From contig CAMTVQ010000013.1 of NCBI GenBank assembly GCA_947085255.1, positions 1-20,889 of the forward strand: a stretch of DNA of 20,889 nt. Direction: 5' to 3'. The notes under the pieces were generated by a model. That model was not told where the DNA came from, made no database searches, and was given only the letters and a program-made list of their open reading frames with translations. A program made the translations under genes and the position numbers. The DNA is from CAMTVQ01 sp947085255. Lineage in GTDB: Bacteria > Bacteroidota > Bacteroidia > Sphingobacteriales > Sphingobacteriaceae. Numbering within the stretch: the first letter of the stretch is position 1; every line of letters begins with the position of its first letter. Positions 6,684 through 14,748 of the stretch are shown here, piece after piece.

Positions 6684-9600
6684 ATGAATATCAAAAAAGT
6701 CCTCATTGCCAACCGCGGCGAAATTGCCATTCGTATAGCACGTGCCTGCTCCGAGTTAAACATCCAAACCGTAGCCATTTACACGTACGAGGACAGATAC
6801 TCGCTGCACCGTTACAAAGCCGACGAAGCCTATCAAGTAGGTGCCGATAACGACCCGCTAAAACCTTATTTAGATTTTCAGGCAATTATTGCCATTGCCA
6901 AAGAAAATGGTGTAGATGCCATTCATCCGGGTTATGGCTTTTTATCCGAAAACACTCATTTTGCTCAAGCTTGTGCCGATAATGGTATAAAATTTATTGG
7001 TCCAAAACCAGCAGTAATGGCCGCCTTAGGTGATAAAATAGCAGCCAAAGCAGTTGCTAAACAAGCCCAAATACCTATTATCGAGAGCAGCGAAATAGCA
7101 CTAACCGATTACCACACCGCCGAAAAAGAAGCGCAACGCATTGGCTACCCACTTATGCTAAAAGCTGCGGCAGGAGGTGGCGGCAGGGGCATGCGCATTA
7201 TTCGCCATTACTCCGATTTAGAAAAAGCCTACCACGAAGCCATGCGAGAAGCCAAAAATGCCTTTGGTGATGATACCGTTTTTTTAGAAAAATACATCGA
7301 GAATCCTAAGCATATTGAAGTACAAATTGTAGCGGACAATCATGGCAATGTGATGCATCTCTACGAGCGCGATTGCTCGGTACAGCGCCGTTTTCAAAAG
7401 GTGGTAGAAGTAGCTCCGTCTATTGGATTACAAGAAAGCACACGCGAAAAGCTATATGCCTATGCTATTAAGATTTGCACCGCTGTTCACTACAATAATG
7501 TGGGTACGGTAGAGTTTTTGGTAGATGCCGATGAGCATATTTATTTTATCGAAGTAAATCCTCGCATACAAGTAGAGCATACCGTTACCGAAATGATAAC
7601 AGGTATCGACTTAATAAAAACTCAATTATTTATTACCGATGGGTACAAATTATCCGACCCAGAAATTGGATTGAGCGACCAAAACAAGGTAATGAAAAAT
7701 GGCTATGCCATACAGTGCCGCATTACTACCGAAGATCCTGCTAATGATTTTAAACCCGATTACGGCACGCTAATTACCTACCGCAATGCTGCTGGTTTTG
7801 GTATTCGTTTAGACGAAGGAAGTACCTACCCGGGCATGAAAATAAGTCCATTTTTCGATTCGCTATTGGTAAAAGTAAGTACATGGTCGCTCAGCTTAGA
7901 AGATGCAGCCATGAAAATGAATCGGGCTTTGCGCGAGTTTCGTATCCGAGGGGTAAAAAACAATATTCAGTTTTTAGAAAACATCGTTTCGCATCCTTCC
8001 TTTATTTCGGGTAACGCCAATGTAGGATTCATCACCAATCATCCCGAATTATTCCAGTTTGTAACCCGCCTAGATAGGGGAACACGCACGCTTAAATTTT
8101 TGGCAGATGTAATTGTAAATGGCAACCCCGATGTAAAAGTAATTAACCCTACCAAAACATTTGAAAAGCCTATTATTCCCACCTTCAATCATACAGATCC
8201 TTACCCAAAAGGGAACAAGCAATTATTGGAGGAAATGGGCCCAGAAAAATTTGCACAATGGCTCAAAAACGAAAAGAAAATCCAGTACACCGATACCACC
8301 TTTAGAGATGCCCACCAAAGTTTATTGGCTACGCGCATGCGTACTACCGATATGCTAAAAGTAGCAGAAAGCTTTGCCAAAAATCATCCCCAAACGTTTA
8401 GTGTAGAATGTTGGGGTGGAGCTACCTTTGATGTGTGCATTCGGTTTTTACACGAAGACCCTTGGCGCAGATTGGAGTTGTTGCGAGCCGCAATGCCCAA
8501 CATGTTGCTACAAATGCTTATCCGTGGGTGTAATGGAGTAGGTTATGCTTCTTACCCCGATAATTTAATCGAATCGTTTGTAGAAAAATCAGGAGAGAAA
8601 GGGATAGACATTTTCCGCATTTTCGATTCGCTAAACTGGATGGAAAATATAGAGCCTTGTATTGGTTTTGTACGCAAAAAAACCAATGCCATTGCAGAAG
8701 GTTCAGTATGCTATACGGGTGATATTTTAGACGTAAAGCGCACCAAATACACACTGGAATATTATCTCAAATTAGCCAAGCAAATTGAAGATGCAGGTGC
8801 GCATATTTTGGCTATTAAAGATATGTCGGGCTTGCTGAAACCCTATGCTGCTACTGAACTGATAAGCGGATTGAAAGCAACCGTTAAAATTCCCATTCAT
8901 TTGCATACCCACGATACTTCTTCTTTGCAATCGGCCACATATCTAAAAGCTATTGAAGCAGGCGTAGATGTGGTAGACGTTGCCTTAGGTGCCTTGTCGG
9001 GTTTAACTTCTCAACCCAATTTTAATGCAATAGTAGAAATGATGCGTTTCCACGAACGCGAAAATCCATACAACATTAAATCGTTGAACCAATTTTCTAA
9101 TTATTGGGAAACCGTGCGCGAACAGTATTACCCATTCGAATCGGGATTGATGGCAAGTTCGGCAGAAGTATTTCAGCACGAAATTCCAGGTGGGCAATAT
9201 TCTAACCTAAAACCACAAGCCATATCATTGGGCTTAGGCGATAAATGGGAACGTATAAAAGAAGCATACTCCGAAGTAAACGAGCTGTTTGGTGATATTG
9301 TAAAAGTAACCCCCAGCAGTAAAGTAGTGGGCGACTTGGCGTTGTACATGGCGGCAAATAATCTTACTAAAGAAGATATTTTAGAGCGTGGCGAAAGCAT
9401 CTCTTTCCCCGAATCAGTACAAGGGTTTTTTATGGGCGAAATGGGGCAACCTACTGGAGGTTTTCCGCAACAGCTACAACGCATTATTTTAAAAGATAAA
9501 ATTCCGCATACCACACGTGCCAATGTTGCACCTATTGATTTGGATAAAGAGTTTAATGCCTTTAAAGAAACATATGGGCAAGACTTGCGCTATACCGACT

Positions 9601-10118
9601 TTCTTTCGTACAAAATGTATCCTAAGGTGTTTGAAGATGGGCTTGCTTTTTTCAGAGAGTACGGCGATGTATCTACCATTCCAACCAAACACTTCTTTTT
9701 TGGAATGAAACAAAATGAAGAAGCACTGATAGAATTGGGTAAAGGAAAATCCATTTTGGTGCGCTTGCTCTCGGTAGGCGCACCCGACGAAAATGGCAAA
9801 CGAACCGTATTCTTTAAACTCAATGGGCAAACACGAAACATAGACGTGTACGACCGTTCGCTAAAAATTCAAAAGGTCGAAAATAGAAAAATAGAAAAGG
9901 AGAATGAGAAACAAATTGGCTCTCCCCTACAAGGCATGCTCTCTAAAGTATTTGTAAAAAAGGGAGAGGTGATTAAGAAAAATCAACCCTTGTTTATTAT
10001 AGAAGCCATGAAAATGGAAACAACCATTACTGCCACGCATGATAGCATTGTTGCCGATACCTATTTAGCTGCGGGCACTTTGGTAAATACCGATGATTTG
10101 GTGGTTGGCGTAGAATAA
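6684..10118 (+). CDS. pyc: Pyruvate carboxylase
   Basis: This 1144-residue biotin enzyme makes oxaloacetate from pyruvate, bicarbonate and ATP, replenishing the TCA cycle. All three parts are present on one chain. Biotin carboxylase spans about 1-450, starting KKVLIANRGEIAIRIAR, with the ATP-grasp loop GGGGRGM at 164-170 and EVNPRIQVEHTVTE. The carboxyltransferase domain spans about 530-830, with TFRDAHQS near 539 and the lysine expected to be carbamylated, Lys712, in AIKDMSG. The carrier domain carries the biotinyl Lys1110 in EAMKMET. Length and order match single-chain pyruvate carboxylases. It stands alone between a 98-bp gap and a 40-bp gap, so it is probably transcribed on its own. Confidence 0.97.
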   Translation: MNIKKVLIANRGEIAIRIARACSELNIQTVAIYTYEDRYSLHRYKADEAYQVGADNDPLKPYLDFQAIIAIAKENGVDAIHPGYGFLSENTHFAQACADNGIKFIGPKPAVMAALGDKIAAKAVAKQAQIPIIESSEIALTDYHTAEKEAQRIGYPLMLKAAAGGGGRGMRIIRHYSDLEKAYHEAMREAKNAFGDDTVFLEKYIENPKHIEVQIVADNHGNVMHLYERDCSVQRRFQKVVEVAPSIGLQESTREKLYAYAIKICTAVHYNNVGTVEFLVDADEHIYFIEVNPRIQVEHTVTEMITGIDLIKTQLFITDGYKLSDPEIGLSDQNKVMKNGYAIQCRITTEDPANDFKPDYGTLITYRNAAGFGIRLDEGSTYPGMKISPFFDSLLVKVSTWSLSLEDAAMKMNRALREFRIRGVKNNIQFLENIVSHPSFISGNANVGFITNHPELFQFVTRLDRGTRTLKFLADVIVNGNPDVKVINPTKTFEKPIIPTFNHTDPYPKGNKQLLEEMGPEKFAQWLKNEKKIQYTDTTFRDAHQSLLATRMRTTDMLKVAESFAKNHPQTFSVECWGGATFDVCIRFLHEDPWRRLELLRAAMPNMLLQMLIRGCNGVGYASYPDNLIESFVEKSGEKGIDIFRIFDSLNWMENIEPCIGFVRKKTNAIAEGSVCYTGDILDVKRTKYTLEYYLKLAKQIEDAGAHILAIKDMSGLLKPYAATELISGLKATVKIPIHLHTHDTSSLQSATYLKAIEAGVDVVDVALGALSGLTSQPNFNAIVEMMRFHERENPYNIKSLNQFSNYWETVREQYYPFESGLMASSAEVFQHEIPGGQYSNLKPQAISLGLGDKWERIKEAYSEVNELFGDIVKVTPSSKVVGDLALYMAANNLTKEDILERGESISFPESVQGFFMGEMGQPTGGFPQQLQRIILKDKIPHTTRANVAPIDLDKEFNAFKETYGQDLRYTDFLSYKMYPKVFEDGLAFFREYGDVSTIPTKHFFFGMKQNEEALIELGKGKSILVRLLSVGAPDENGKRTVFFKLNGQTRNIDVYDRSLKIQKVENRKIEKENEKQIGSPLQGMLSKVFVKKGEVIKKNQPLFIIEAMKMETTITATHDSIVADTYLAAGTLVNTDDLVVGVE

Positions 10119-10147
10119 TCTTTCTAAATTTATAGTTCAAATTCAGT

Positions 10148-10155
10148 TATCTTTG
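10148..10155 (+). promoter_or_regulatory. TAnnTTTG -7 box before the small-protein/nucleotidyltransferase pair
   Basis: TATCTTTG matches the Bacteroidota -7 consensus. Only three bases separate it from the ATG at 10159, so if used it would give a leaderless or nearly leaderless transcript. No clear TTG is seen at the expected -33 spacing. Confidence 0.45.
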
Positions 10156-10158
10156 AAT

Positions 10159-10365
10159 ATGTCAGATTTTCGATTAAACCGCTCTGCTTTTAAAGCGCAT
10201 ACTGCTGCAGAAGCCAGCAATCATGCTATTTATTATCAAAGTTTAGATTGGAAAGAACGATTAGCAATTGCAGCTTATTTGAATAGTATTGCTTTTAATC
10301 ATCCACTAGGGGCACCTCCACGTATCGACAAAACTAAATTTGTTGCTCGCCATAGAGAAGGCTGA
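10159..10365 (+). CDS. Conserved 68-aa protein of unknown function, partner of the next gene
   Basis: The 68-residue product starts MSDFRLNRSAFKAHTAAEAS, continues with a WKERLAIAAYLNSIAFN segment and ends PPRIDKTKFVARHREG. I recognise the pattern (an early RxAFK, a W..RL.AA.YL.S.A.N helix, a PPR.D...F..R tail) from small Bacteroidota proteins that precede nucleotidyltransferase-like genes. No function is known to me. There is no membrane segment or signal peptide, and the protein is predicted mostly helical and basic. ATG 10159 is preferred to TTG 10153 because the TTG is part of the -7 box. Its stop is one base from the start of the next gene, so the two should be translated together. It may be a regulatory or toxin/antitoxin partner, which is inference only. 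Confidence 0.8.
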   Translation: MSDFRLNRSAFKAHTAAEASNHAIYYQSLDWKERLAIAAYLNSIAFNHPLGAPPRIDKTKFVARHREG

Positions 10366-10366
10366 T

Positions 10367-10819
10367 ATGGGGAATATATTTAATCAAGATTTTCGTGATT
10401 TTTTAACCGCACTAAATACTCAGGATGTAAAATATCTATTGGTTGGAGGTTTTTCGGTCATCCTACACGGATATTCACGCACTACGGGAGATATGGATAT
10501 TTGGGTAGAACGCAGCCAAGAAAATTACGTGAAACTAAAAAAAGCATTTCATCAATTTGGAATGCCTGTTTTTGACATGACCGAAGAGAATTTTTTATAC
10601 CATAAAAATTGGGACGTATTTACATTTGGTGTCCCTCCTGTAGCCATTGATATCATGATAAAGCTAAAGGGATTAGATTTTCTAACTTGCTTTTCGAATG
10701 CAGTAATTTTTGAAGATGATGGACTAAGCATTCGGGTATTACATAAAGACAATTTAATTGAGGCTAAAAAAGCCACCTACCGCCCTAAGGATATTAATGA
10801 TCTTGAAAATTTGCAGTAA
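10367..10819 (+). CDS. Small nucleotidyltransferase-fold protein (MNT/AbiEii/DUF6036-like)
   Basis: This 150-residue protein is read from ATG 10367, one base after the upstream stop. The nucleotidyltransferase signature is complete. GG27-28 in LVGGFSVILHG is followed 13 residues later by D42-x-D44 in GDMDIWV, and a third acidic residue is Asp95 in PVAIDIM. HGYSRTTGD is typical of AbiEii/DUF6036-like proteins that transfer nucleotides in abortive-infection or toxin-antitoxin systems. The C-terminal YRPKDINDLENL is a common ending in that group. An intact triad suggests an active enzyme. Its coupling to a conserved 68-aa partner suggests a two-gene module. Fold is confident. Substrate (tRNA, protein or other) and role are unknown. 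Confidence 0.8.
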   Translation: MGNIFNQDFRDFLTALNTQDVKYLLVGGFSVILHGYSRTTGDMDIWVERSQENYVKLKKAFHQFGMPVFDMTEENFLYHKNWDVFTFGVPPVAIDIMIKLKGLDFLTCFSNAVIFEDDGLSIRVLHKDNLIEAKKATYRPKDINDLENLQ

Positions 10820-10868
10820 TCCTTTGGAGTTTAAAATTTCCCCTCTATTTTTTAAGCATTTTATTTTC

Positions 10869-10876
10869 TACCTTTG
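10869..10876 (+). promoter_or_regulatory. TAnnTTTG -7 box before a possible 37-aa ORF
   Basis: TACCTTTG is a full match to the Bacteroidota -7 consensus and lies 14 bases before an ATG at 10891. Confidence 0.5.
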
Positions 10877-10890
10877 CCTCATTATTTCTC

Positions 10891-11004
10891 ATGGGTAAAC
10901 TACAATTCATACAAAAAAACAATCATTCAGCGATGTATCAACGTCGTTGGGTAGCTTCTTTTTGTAAGAAACGCACACAAACATGGGAAATTAGCAGTAA
11001 CTAA
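10891..11004 (+). CDS. Possible small basic protein, 37 aa
   Basis: An ATG-initiated frame of 37 codons begins MGKLQFIQKNNHSAMYQRRW and ends in EISSN. A consensus -7 box stands 14 bases upstream and a strong hairpin lies about 45 bases after the stop, so it has the outline of a short independent transcript. The product would be basic with one Cys and two Trp and no membrane segment. I recognise no family. It could equally be an untranslated leader or small RNA. Otherwise the 295 bases between the flanking genes hold only the -7 box and the hairpin. Confidence 0.3.
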   Translation: MGKLQFIQKNNHSAMYQRRWVASFCKKRTQTWEISSN

Positions 11005-11046
11005 AAACGGAAAGCTTTAAGTAAAAAATAAAGTTTAAGATAATAA

Positions 11047-11081
11047 GAAGCCCGATGCTAATTCCAACAGCATCGGGCTTC
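11047..11081. terminator. Strong hairpin upstream of the TRIC channel gene
   Basis: GAAGCCCGATGCT (11047-11059) and AGCATCGGGCTTC (11069-11081) form a perfect 13-bp stem with a 9-base loop. A short T-rich run (TGCATTTTA) follows on the plus strand. It could terminate the short transcript from 10876, or act as an attenuator for the gene starting at 11115. Confidence 0.6.
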
Positions 11082-11114
11082 TGCATTTTAATAGTTTTTA
11101 AATTACGTAAAAAG

Positions 11115-11726
11115 ATGAGTGTACTGTACGAAATTACTTTAACAGGGACGTTTTTATTTGGAATTAGTGGCACATTGGCGGCAATGCGTCGCAATTTAGA
11201 TTTGTTTGGCATCTGCTTTATTGCCTGTGTAAGCGCATTAGGTGGTAGCACCATTCGCGATGTACTAACGGGGCATTATCCGTTGGTATGGGTGCAAGAT
11301 AGCAGCTTTGTAATGGCCGTATTGGCTGGGGTAGTAGTAGCCTTGTGCTTACGCAAAACACTTTCTGCATGGAAAAAAATAGTATTCGTGGTAGATACCA
11401 TCGGAATTGGCATTTTTGCTATTATCAGCATCAATAAGTGCTTATTACTAGGTTTATCACCAGGAGTGTCCGTATTATTTGGAATCGTAAGTACCATTGG
11501 CGGTAGCTTATTACGAGATATTGTATGCAACGAAATACCCATTATATTCCGAAAAGAATTGAGTGCTACAGCTGTTGCCATAGGCGGATTGGTATATATT
11601 TTATTACTAAAAACCGCATTTCCACATTACCTAACCACTGTAGTGGCAATAAGTGTAATTGTGGTAGCCAGATTGGCTTCACGTAAATACAACTTATCGT
11701 TACCCGTAATTGCTGTAAATGAATAA
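11115..11726 (+). CDS. TRIC-family cation channel (UPF0126, YadS/YicG-like)
   Basis: ATG 11115 gives 203 residues, the usual length. An upstream in-frame start at 11055 would lie inside the hairpin and is rejected. The protein is very hydrophobic with about seven membrane segments. It has an internal duplication: TGTFLFGISGTLAAMRRNLD with ALGGSTIRD in the first half, and SVLFGIVSTIGGSLLRDIVC with EIPIIF in the second. The twin GG(S)..RD motifs are the hallmark of the bacterial relatives of trimeric intracellular cation channels. Structures of prokaryotic TRIC members show a homotrimer with one pore per subunit conducting monovalent cations. The physiological role here is unknown. A hairpin precedes the gene. 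Confidence 0.9.
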   Translation: MSVLYEITLTGTFLFGISGTLAAMRRNLDLFGICFIACVSALGGSTIRDVLTGHYPLVWVQDSSFVMAVLAGVVVALCLRKTLSAWKKIVFVVDTIGIGIFAIISINKCLLLGLSPGVSVLFGIVSTIGGSLLRDIVCNEIPIIFRKELSATAVAIGGLVYILLLKTAFPHYLTTVVAISVIVVARLASRKYNLSLPVIAVNE

Positions 11727-11931
11727 TTAAGATACCTGTTGCCAATTGGTAACGGACACATTTCGGTAAAATAATACAGCAGTACGATTTACTGCTTGGG
11801 GATATTTTTTACTTTAGCAAAAAAGACGCAACGGATAGCATATTCCCATTGGACAGTAGAAACACAATGGCGTGAGTACTATAAAGGAGTTATGCGGTTA
11901 TTTTGAACCCATGTAAGACAATTTAGCAATT

Positions 11932-12675
11932 ATGAATAAAAAAGTAGCATTAACTACATTATTACTTGGCTGTATTTTTACTATTGCTTCACCAGTGATA
12001 TTCTCCAGTTCTAGTAATTATTGCAGTTTTGATTTTACAAAAACAGGAGAAATAGGTGATACAATTGGAGGAATAACATCTCCAATAATTGGATTGTTAG
12101 GAGCTATTCTACTATACTTTGCTTTAACCGCACAAATAGAGGCTAATAAGATAATTCAGGATCAAATAACAGAACAAAAAAAGGATGAGGTAGAGAAAAA
12201 AAGTGTCCTTTATACTATGGAAAAAATTAACCTTTTAAGAAGAGATATTAATGAGTTTTCATACAATTACATAGAAACACTAAAGAAAGAGGATGGCACA
12301 GAAACAAAGAATAGGATATTTCTTAAGGGTTCTTATGCCATTTCTCAGATAATATCAACGCTGAGCAATGGGACGAAATGTGATGTTAATGTTTTTGAGG
12401 CTCATCCTAGAGTTAATGAATTATCACAATTATTAGATATGTTGTTGTCTGTTTTTGAAGCGATAGAAAATTCCAGTATTGATGACGAAGAAAAAAAATT
12501 TCAGAAAACAATGCTTGTTTATTTGTATAAATCAAAAGTTCAACCAACATTTATTACAAATCAATATAACAGAGCAACCTCTAATCCTTATTGTGAAAAT
12601 TGTGGTCGACAACACATGGGAATACCAGAAGAGATATTTGAAGTAATTGATAAAATAGACCAACTAATAAGTTAA
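11932..12675 (+). CDS. Two-TM membrane protein resembling putative phage abortive-infection proteins
   Basis: This 247-residue, AT-rich gene differs in composition from its neighbours. Residues about 4-25 form a first membrane segment. Residues 39-70 read GEIGDTIGGITSPIIGLLGA followed by ILLYFALTAQIEAN, a second membrane segment. The arrangement G..GD..GG...P....L....L...A...Q..AN, then a Lys/Glu coiled coil, resembles the N-terminus of the family named putative phage abortive infection protein (PF16872-like). The rest is predicted helical and cytoplasmic. Near the end NPYCENCGRQH contains a Cys221-x-x-Cys224 pair, which is not a feature I associate with that family. It is a single gene with 205 non-coding bases before it and 208 after. 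A defence role is inferred from family resemblance and context only. Confidence 0.5.
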   Translation: MNKKVALTTLLLGCIFTIASPVIFSSSSNYCSFDFTKTGEIGDTIGGITSPIIGLLGAILLYFALTAQIEANKIIQDQITEQKKDEVEKKSVLYTMEKINLLRRDINEFSYNYIETLKKEDGTETKNRIFLKGSYAISQIISTLSNGTKCDVNVFEAHPRVNELSQLLDMLLSVFEAIENSSIDDEEKKFQKTMLVYLYKSKVQPTFITNQYNRATSNPYCENCGRQHMGIPEEIFEVIDKIDQLIS

Positions 12676-12848
12676 AATAATCACGCACATCGGCTTGTAG
12701 TAATCTTGGCGACAAATAAACTTGCAAGTTAGTGCCCATTTAGTACTTTTATCTCGGTGGACAAGCGGTTACCTACCTATTCCAAAATCGCTTTAAACCA
12801 CCATCCGTCAAAATCCAAACTCCCCCTCCTAATTCCCTAAATCATTAA

Positions 12849-12856
12849 TACCTTTG
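12849..12856 (+). promoter_or_regulatory. TAnnTTTG -7 box upstream of ctaA
   Basis: TACCTTTG lies 27 bases before the ctaA GTG start and probably drives the oxidase maturation operon. No convincing -33 TTG is visible at the usual spacing. Confidence 0.55.
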
Positions 12857-12883
12857 CGCCTCTATTCCTTTCAATAAGTAGAC

Positions 12884-13846
12884 GTGAACGAAGCAGCAGC
12901 AAAAAAATTTACTACCTGGGCTATTATTACATTAGTAACCCTATTTGTGCTCATATTGGCAGGTGGCATTGTACGCAGTACCGGCTCGGGTATGGGCTGC
13001 CCCGATTGGCCTAAATGTTTCGGACAGTACATTCCACCTACATCCGTAGATGAGTTACCCGAAAATTACCAAGAAATATACAAGGAACACGGCTATGCCG
13101 ATACCACCTTTAATGTATATAAAACCTATACCGAATACATCAATAGGCTAATTGGTGCGCTCACAGGTTTCTTTTTACTCATTACCCTCTACTATTCCAA
13201 AGCCTTTATCAGCACCAACAGACCTGTTTTCATATACACCTTAGCTGCTTTTCTACTTACCGGATTTCAAGGTTGGGTAGGCGCCAAAGTGGTAGCAACC
13301 AATCTTAAATCGTATTTAGTGAGTATACACATGCTCATCGCCTTGGTTATTTTGGCTATATTATTACTGGCAATAGGCAAAGCCTTACAGCATAAATGGC
13401 AACAAGCTACCGAAAAGGTAAGAAGCTACCGCTGGTTGGCACTTGCAACACTACTCATTACCGTATTGCAAATTATAGTGGGCACCGAAGTACGCGAGCA
13501 TATCGACGAGTGGGCTGCCCTATTGGGACAAGCACAAAAAGCAGAATGGCTTAACCGCGTAAGCGACTTATTGGCTTGGCACAAAACCATTGGCACCATC
13601 ACCATGGGGCTATCGGTCTTTTTATTGTGGGTATTGCGCACACATGCACCCAACTCCCTACCGCACCGTTTGGCCATTGTGGCTGTTGCGCTTATGGGAC
13701 TACAACTTTTCATCGGTTTTACGCTTACCCAATATACATTACCTCCTATTTCGCAAGCTTTGCATATCTTTGTAGCCACCCTCATTTTTGGCGTACAATT
13801 TAGCAGCGTAATGCTCTTGTTTCACAAAAAGGAAGCGGTAATTTAA
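12884..13846 (+). CDS. ctaA: Heme A synthase (CtaA/COX15 family)
   Basis: This 320-residue, eight-TM protein oxidises the C8 methyl of heme O to the formyl group of heme A for cytochrome aa3-type oxidases. It starts with GTG. Family marks are RSTGSGMGCPDWPKCFGQ near residues 31-47 with the loop cysteines Cys39 and Cys45, and EYINRLIGA at 84-92. Heme-ligand histidines expected late in the protein are present: His149 (SIHMLIA), His233 (AWHKTIG) and His294 (ALHIFVA). The first expected ligand, in the usual E-x-x-H-R motif, is Asn87 here (EYINR). It leads a tight cluster, with ctaB starting 2 bases after its stop. Confidence 0.93.
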   Translation: MNEAAAKKFTTWAIITLVTLFVLILAGGIVRSTGSGMGCPDWPKCFGQYIPPTSVDELPENYQEIYKEHGYADTTFNVYKTYTEYINRLIGALTGFFLLITLYYSKAFISTNRPVFIYTLAAFLLTGFQGWVGAKVVATNLKSYLVSIHMLIALVILAILLLAIGKALQHKWQQATEKVRSYRWLALATLLITVLQIIVGTEVREHIDEWAALLGQAQKAEWLNRVSDLLAWHKTIGTITMGLSVFLLWVLRTHAPNSLPHRLAIVAVALMGLQLFIGFTLTQYTLPPISQALHIFVATLIFGVQFSSVMLLFHKKEAVI

Positions 13847-13848
13847 TA

Positions 13849-14748
13849 ATGGCAGCAGTAGCAGAAGAAGTATATTCCACCCCAACCTTAAGTTTCAGTG
13901 CAAAATTGGCTAATTATGTACAATTGGCTAAACCACGACTTTCTTTTTTAGTCGTTTTTTCGGCCGTTATCTCATTTTTATTGGCAACCACTGGTGCTAT
14001 CGATTGGTTAGCGTTAATCACCCTCATTTTTGGTGGTTTTTTGGTAACAGCATCGGCAAACGGGTTTAACCAGATTATAGAGCGCGATTTAGACAAGCTA
14101 ATGACGCGCACGGCAAACAGACCCATGCCAACTGGACGGCTTACTGTAAACGAAGCTTTTTGGGTATGCTTAGTAATGGGTATAGCAGGTATTGGTATGC
14201 TCACTACGCTCAACCTGCTATCAGCCGCCTTGGGTATTGTAGCACTGGTATCGTATGCCTTTGTATATACACCACTAAAACAAAAAACATCTTTTTCGGT
14301 ATTTGTAGGTGCTATTCCGGGTGCTATTCCGCCTATGTTGGGTTGGGTAGCAGTAAGCAATGCACTCGATTATCAAGCGTGGGTACTATTTGGTATACAG
14401 TTTATTTGGCAGTTCCCGCATTTTTGGGCAATAGCTTGGGTGCTGGATGATGATTACAAAAAAGCAGGCTTTCACATGCTCCCTTCAAAAGGCGGGCGCG
14501 ACAGAAGCAGTGCATTTCAAACCGTTTTTTATACACTGGTATTAATTCCGGTAAGTTTATTACCCGTACAAATAGGCATGGCTGGCATGGGCATGGCTGC
14601 TGTAGCATTGGTATGTGGCATTTTGTTTTTTATACAATCGCTTTATCTCTTTAAAACCTGCTCCATAAAAGCAGCACAGCAACTAATGTTTGGATCTTTT
14701 ATCTATCTCCCTATTGTACAATTGGCAATTTTAATCGATAAATTATGA
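13849..14748 (+). CDS. ctaB: Protoheme IX farnesyltransferase (heme O synthase)
   Basis: This 299-residue UbiA-superfamily membrane prenyltransferase adds a farnesyl chain to heme B, giving heme O, the substrate of CtaA. The first prenyl-diphosphate site is NQIIERDLDKLMTRTANRP (residues 74-92, with Asp80 and Asp82). YTPLKQKTSFSVFVGAIPGA and the later WVLDDDYKKAGFHMLP are characteristic of CtaB/CyoE. About eight or nine membrane segments are expected. It follows ctaA by 2 bases. Its stop overlaps the next start as ATGA (14745-14748), so it is translationally coupled to the subunit III gene. Confidence 0.96.
   Translation: MAAVAEEVYSTPTLSFSAKLANYVQLAKPRLSFLVVFSAVISFLLATTGAIDWLALITLIFGGFLVTASANGFNQIIERDLDKLMTRTANRPMPTGRLTVNEAFWVCLVMGIAGIGMLTTLNLLSAALGIVALVSYAFVYTPLKQKTSFSVFVGAIPGAIPPMLGWVAVSNALDYQAWVLFGIQFIWQFPHFWAIAWVLDDDYKKAGFHMLPSKGGRDRSSAFQTVFYTLVLIPVSLLPVQIGMAGMGMAAVALVCGILFFIQSLYLFKTCSIKAAQQLMFGSFIYLPIVQLAILIDKL

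Noticed and set aside
9489..9841. Overlapping minus-strand ORFs in the 3' part of pyruvate carboxylase
   Set aside because: They are antiparallel shadows of a well-conserved coding region.
11055..11114. Longer start for the TRIC channel
   Set aside because: The extra codons lie in the loop and right arm of a strong hairpin, and homology begins at ATG 11115.
12676..12883. Possible attC-like site downstream of the gene at 11932
   Set aside because: I could not find paired arms. Only a short palindrome (12719-12730) and the ctaA -7 box are supported.
13576..13803. His-rich out-of-frame ORFs inside ctaA (75 and 61 codons)
   Set aside because: They are alternate-frame readings of transmembrane codons. 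The in-frame heme A synthase explains the region.
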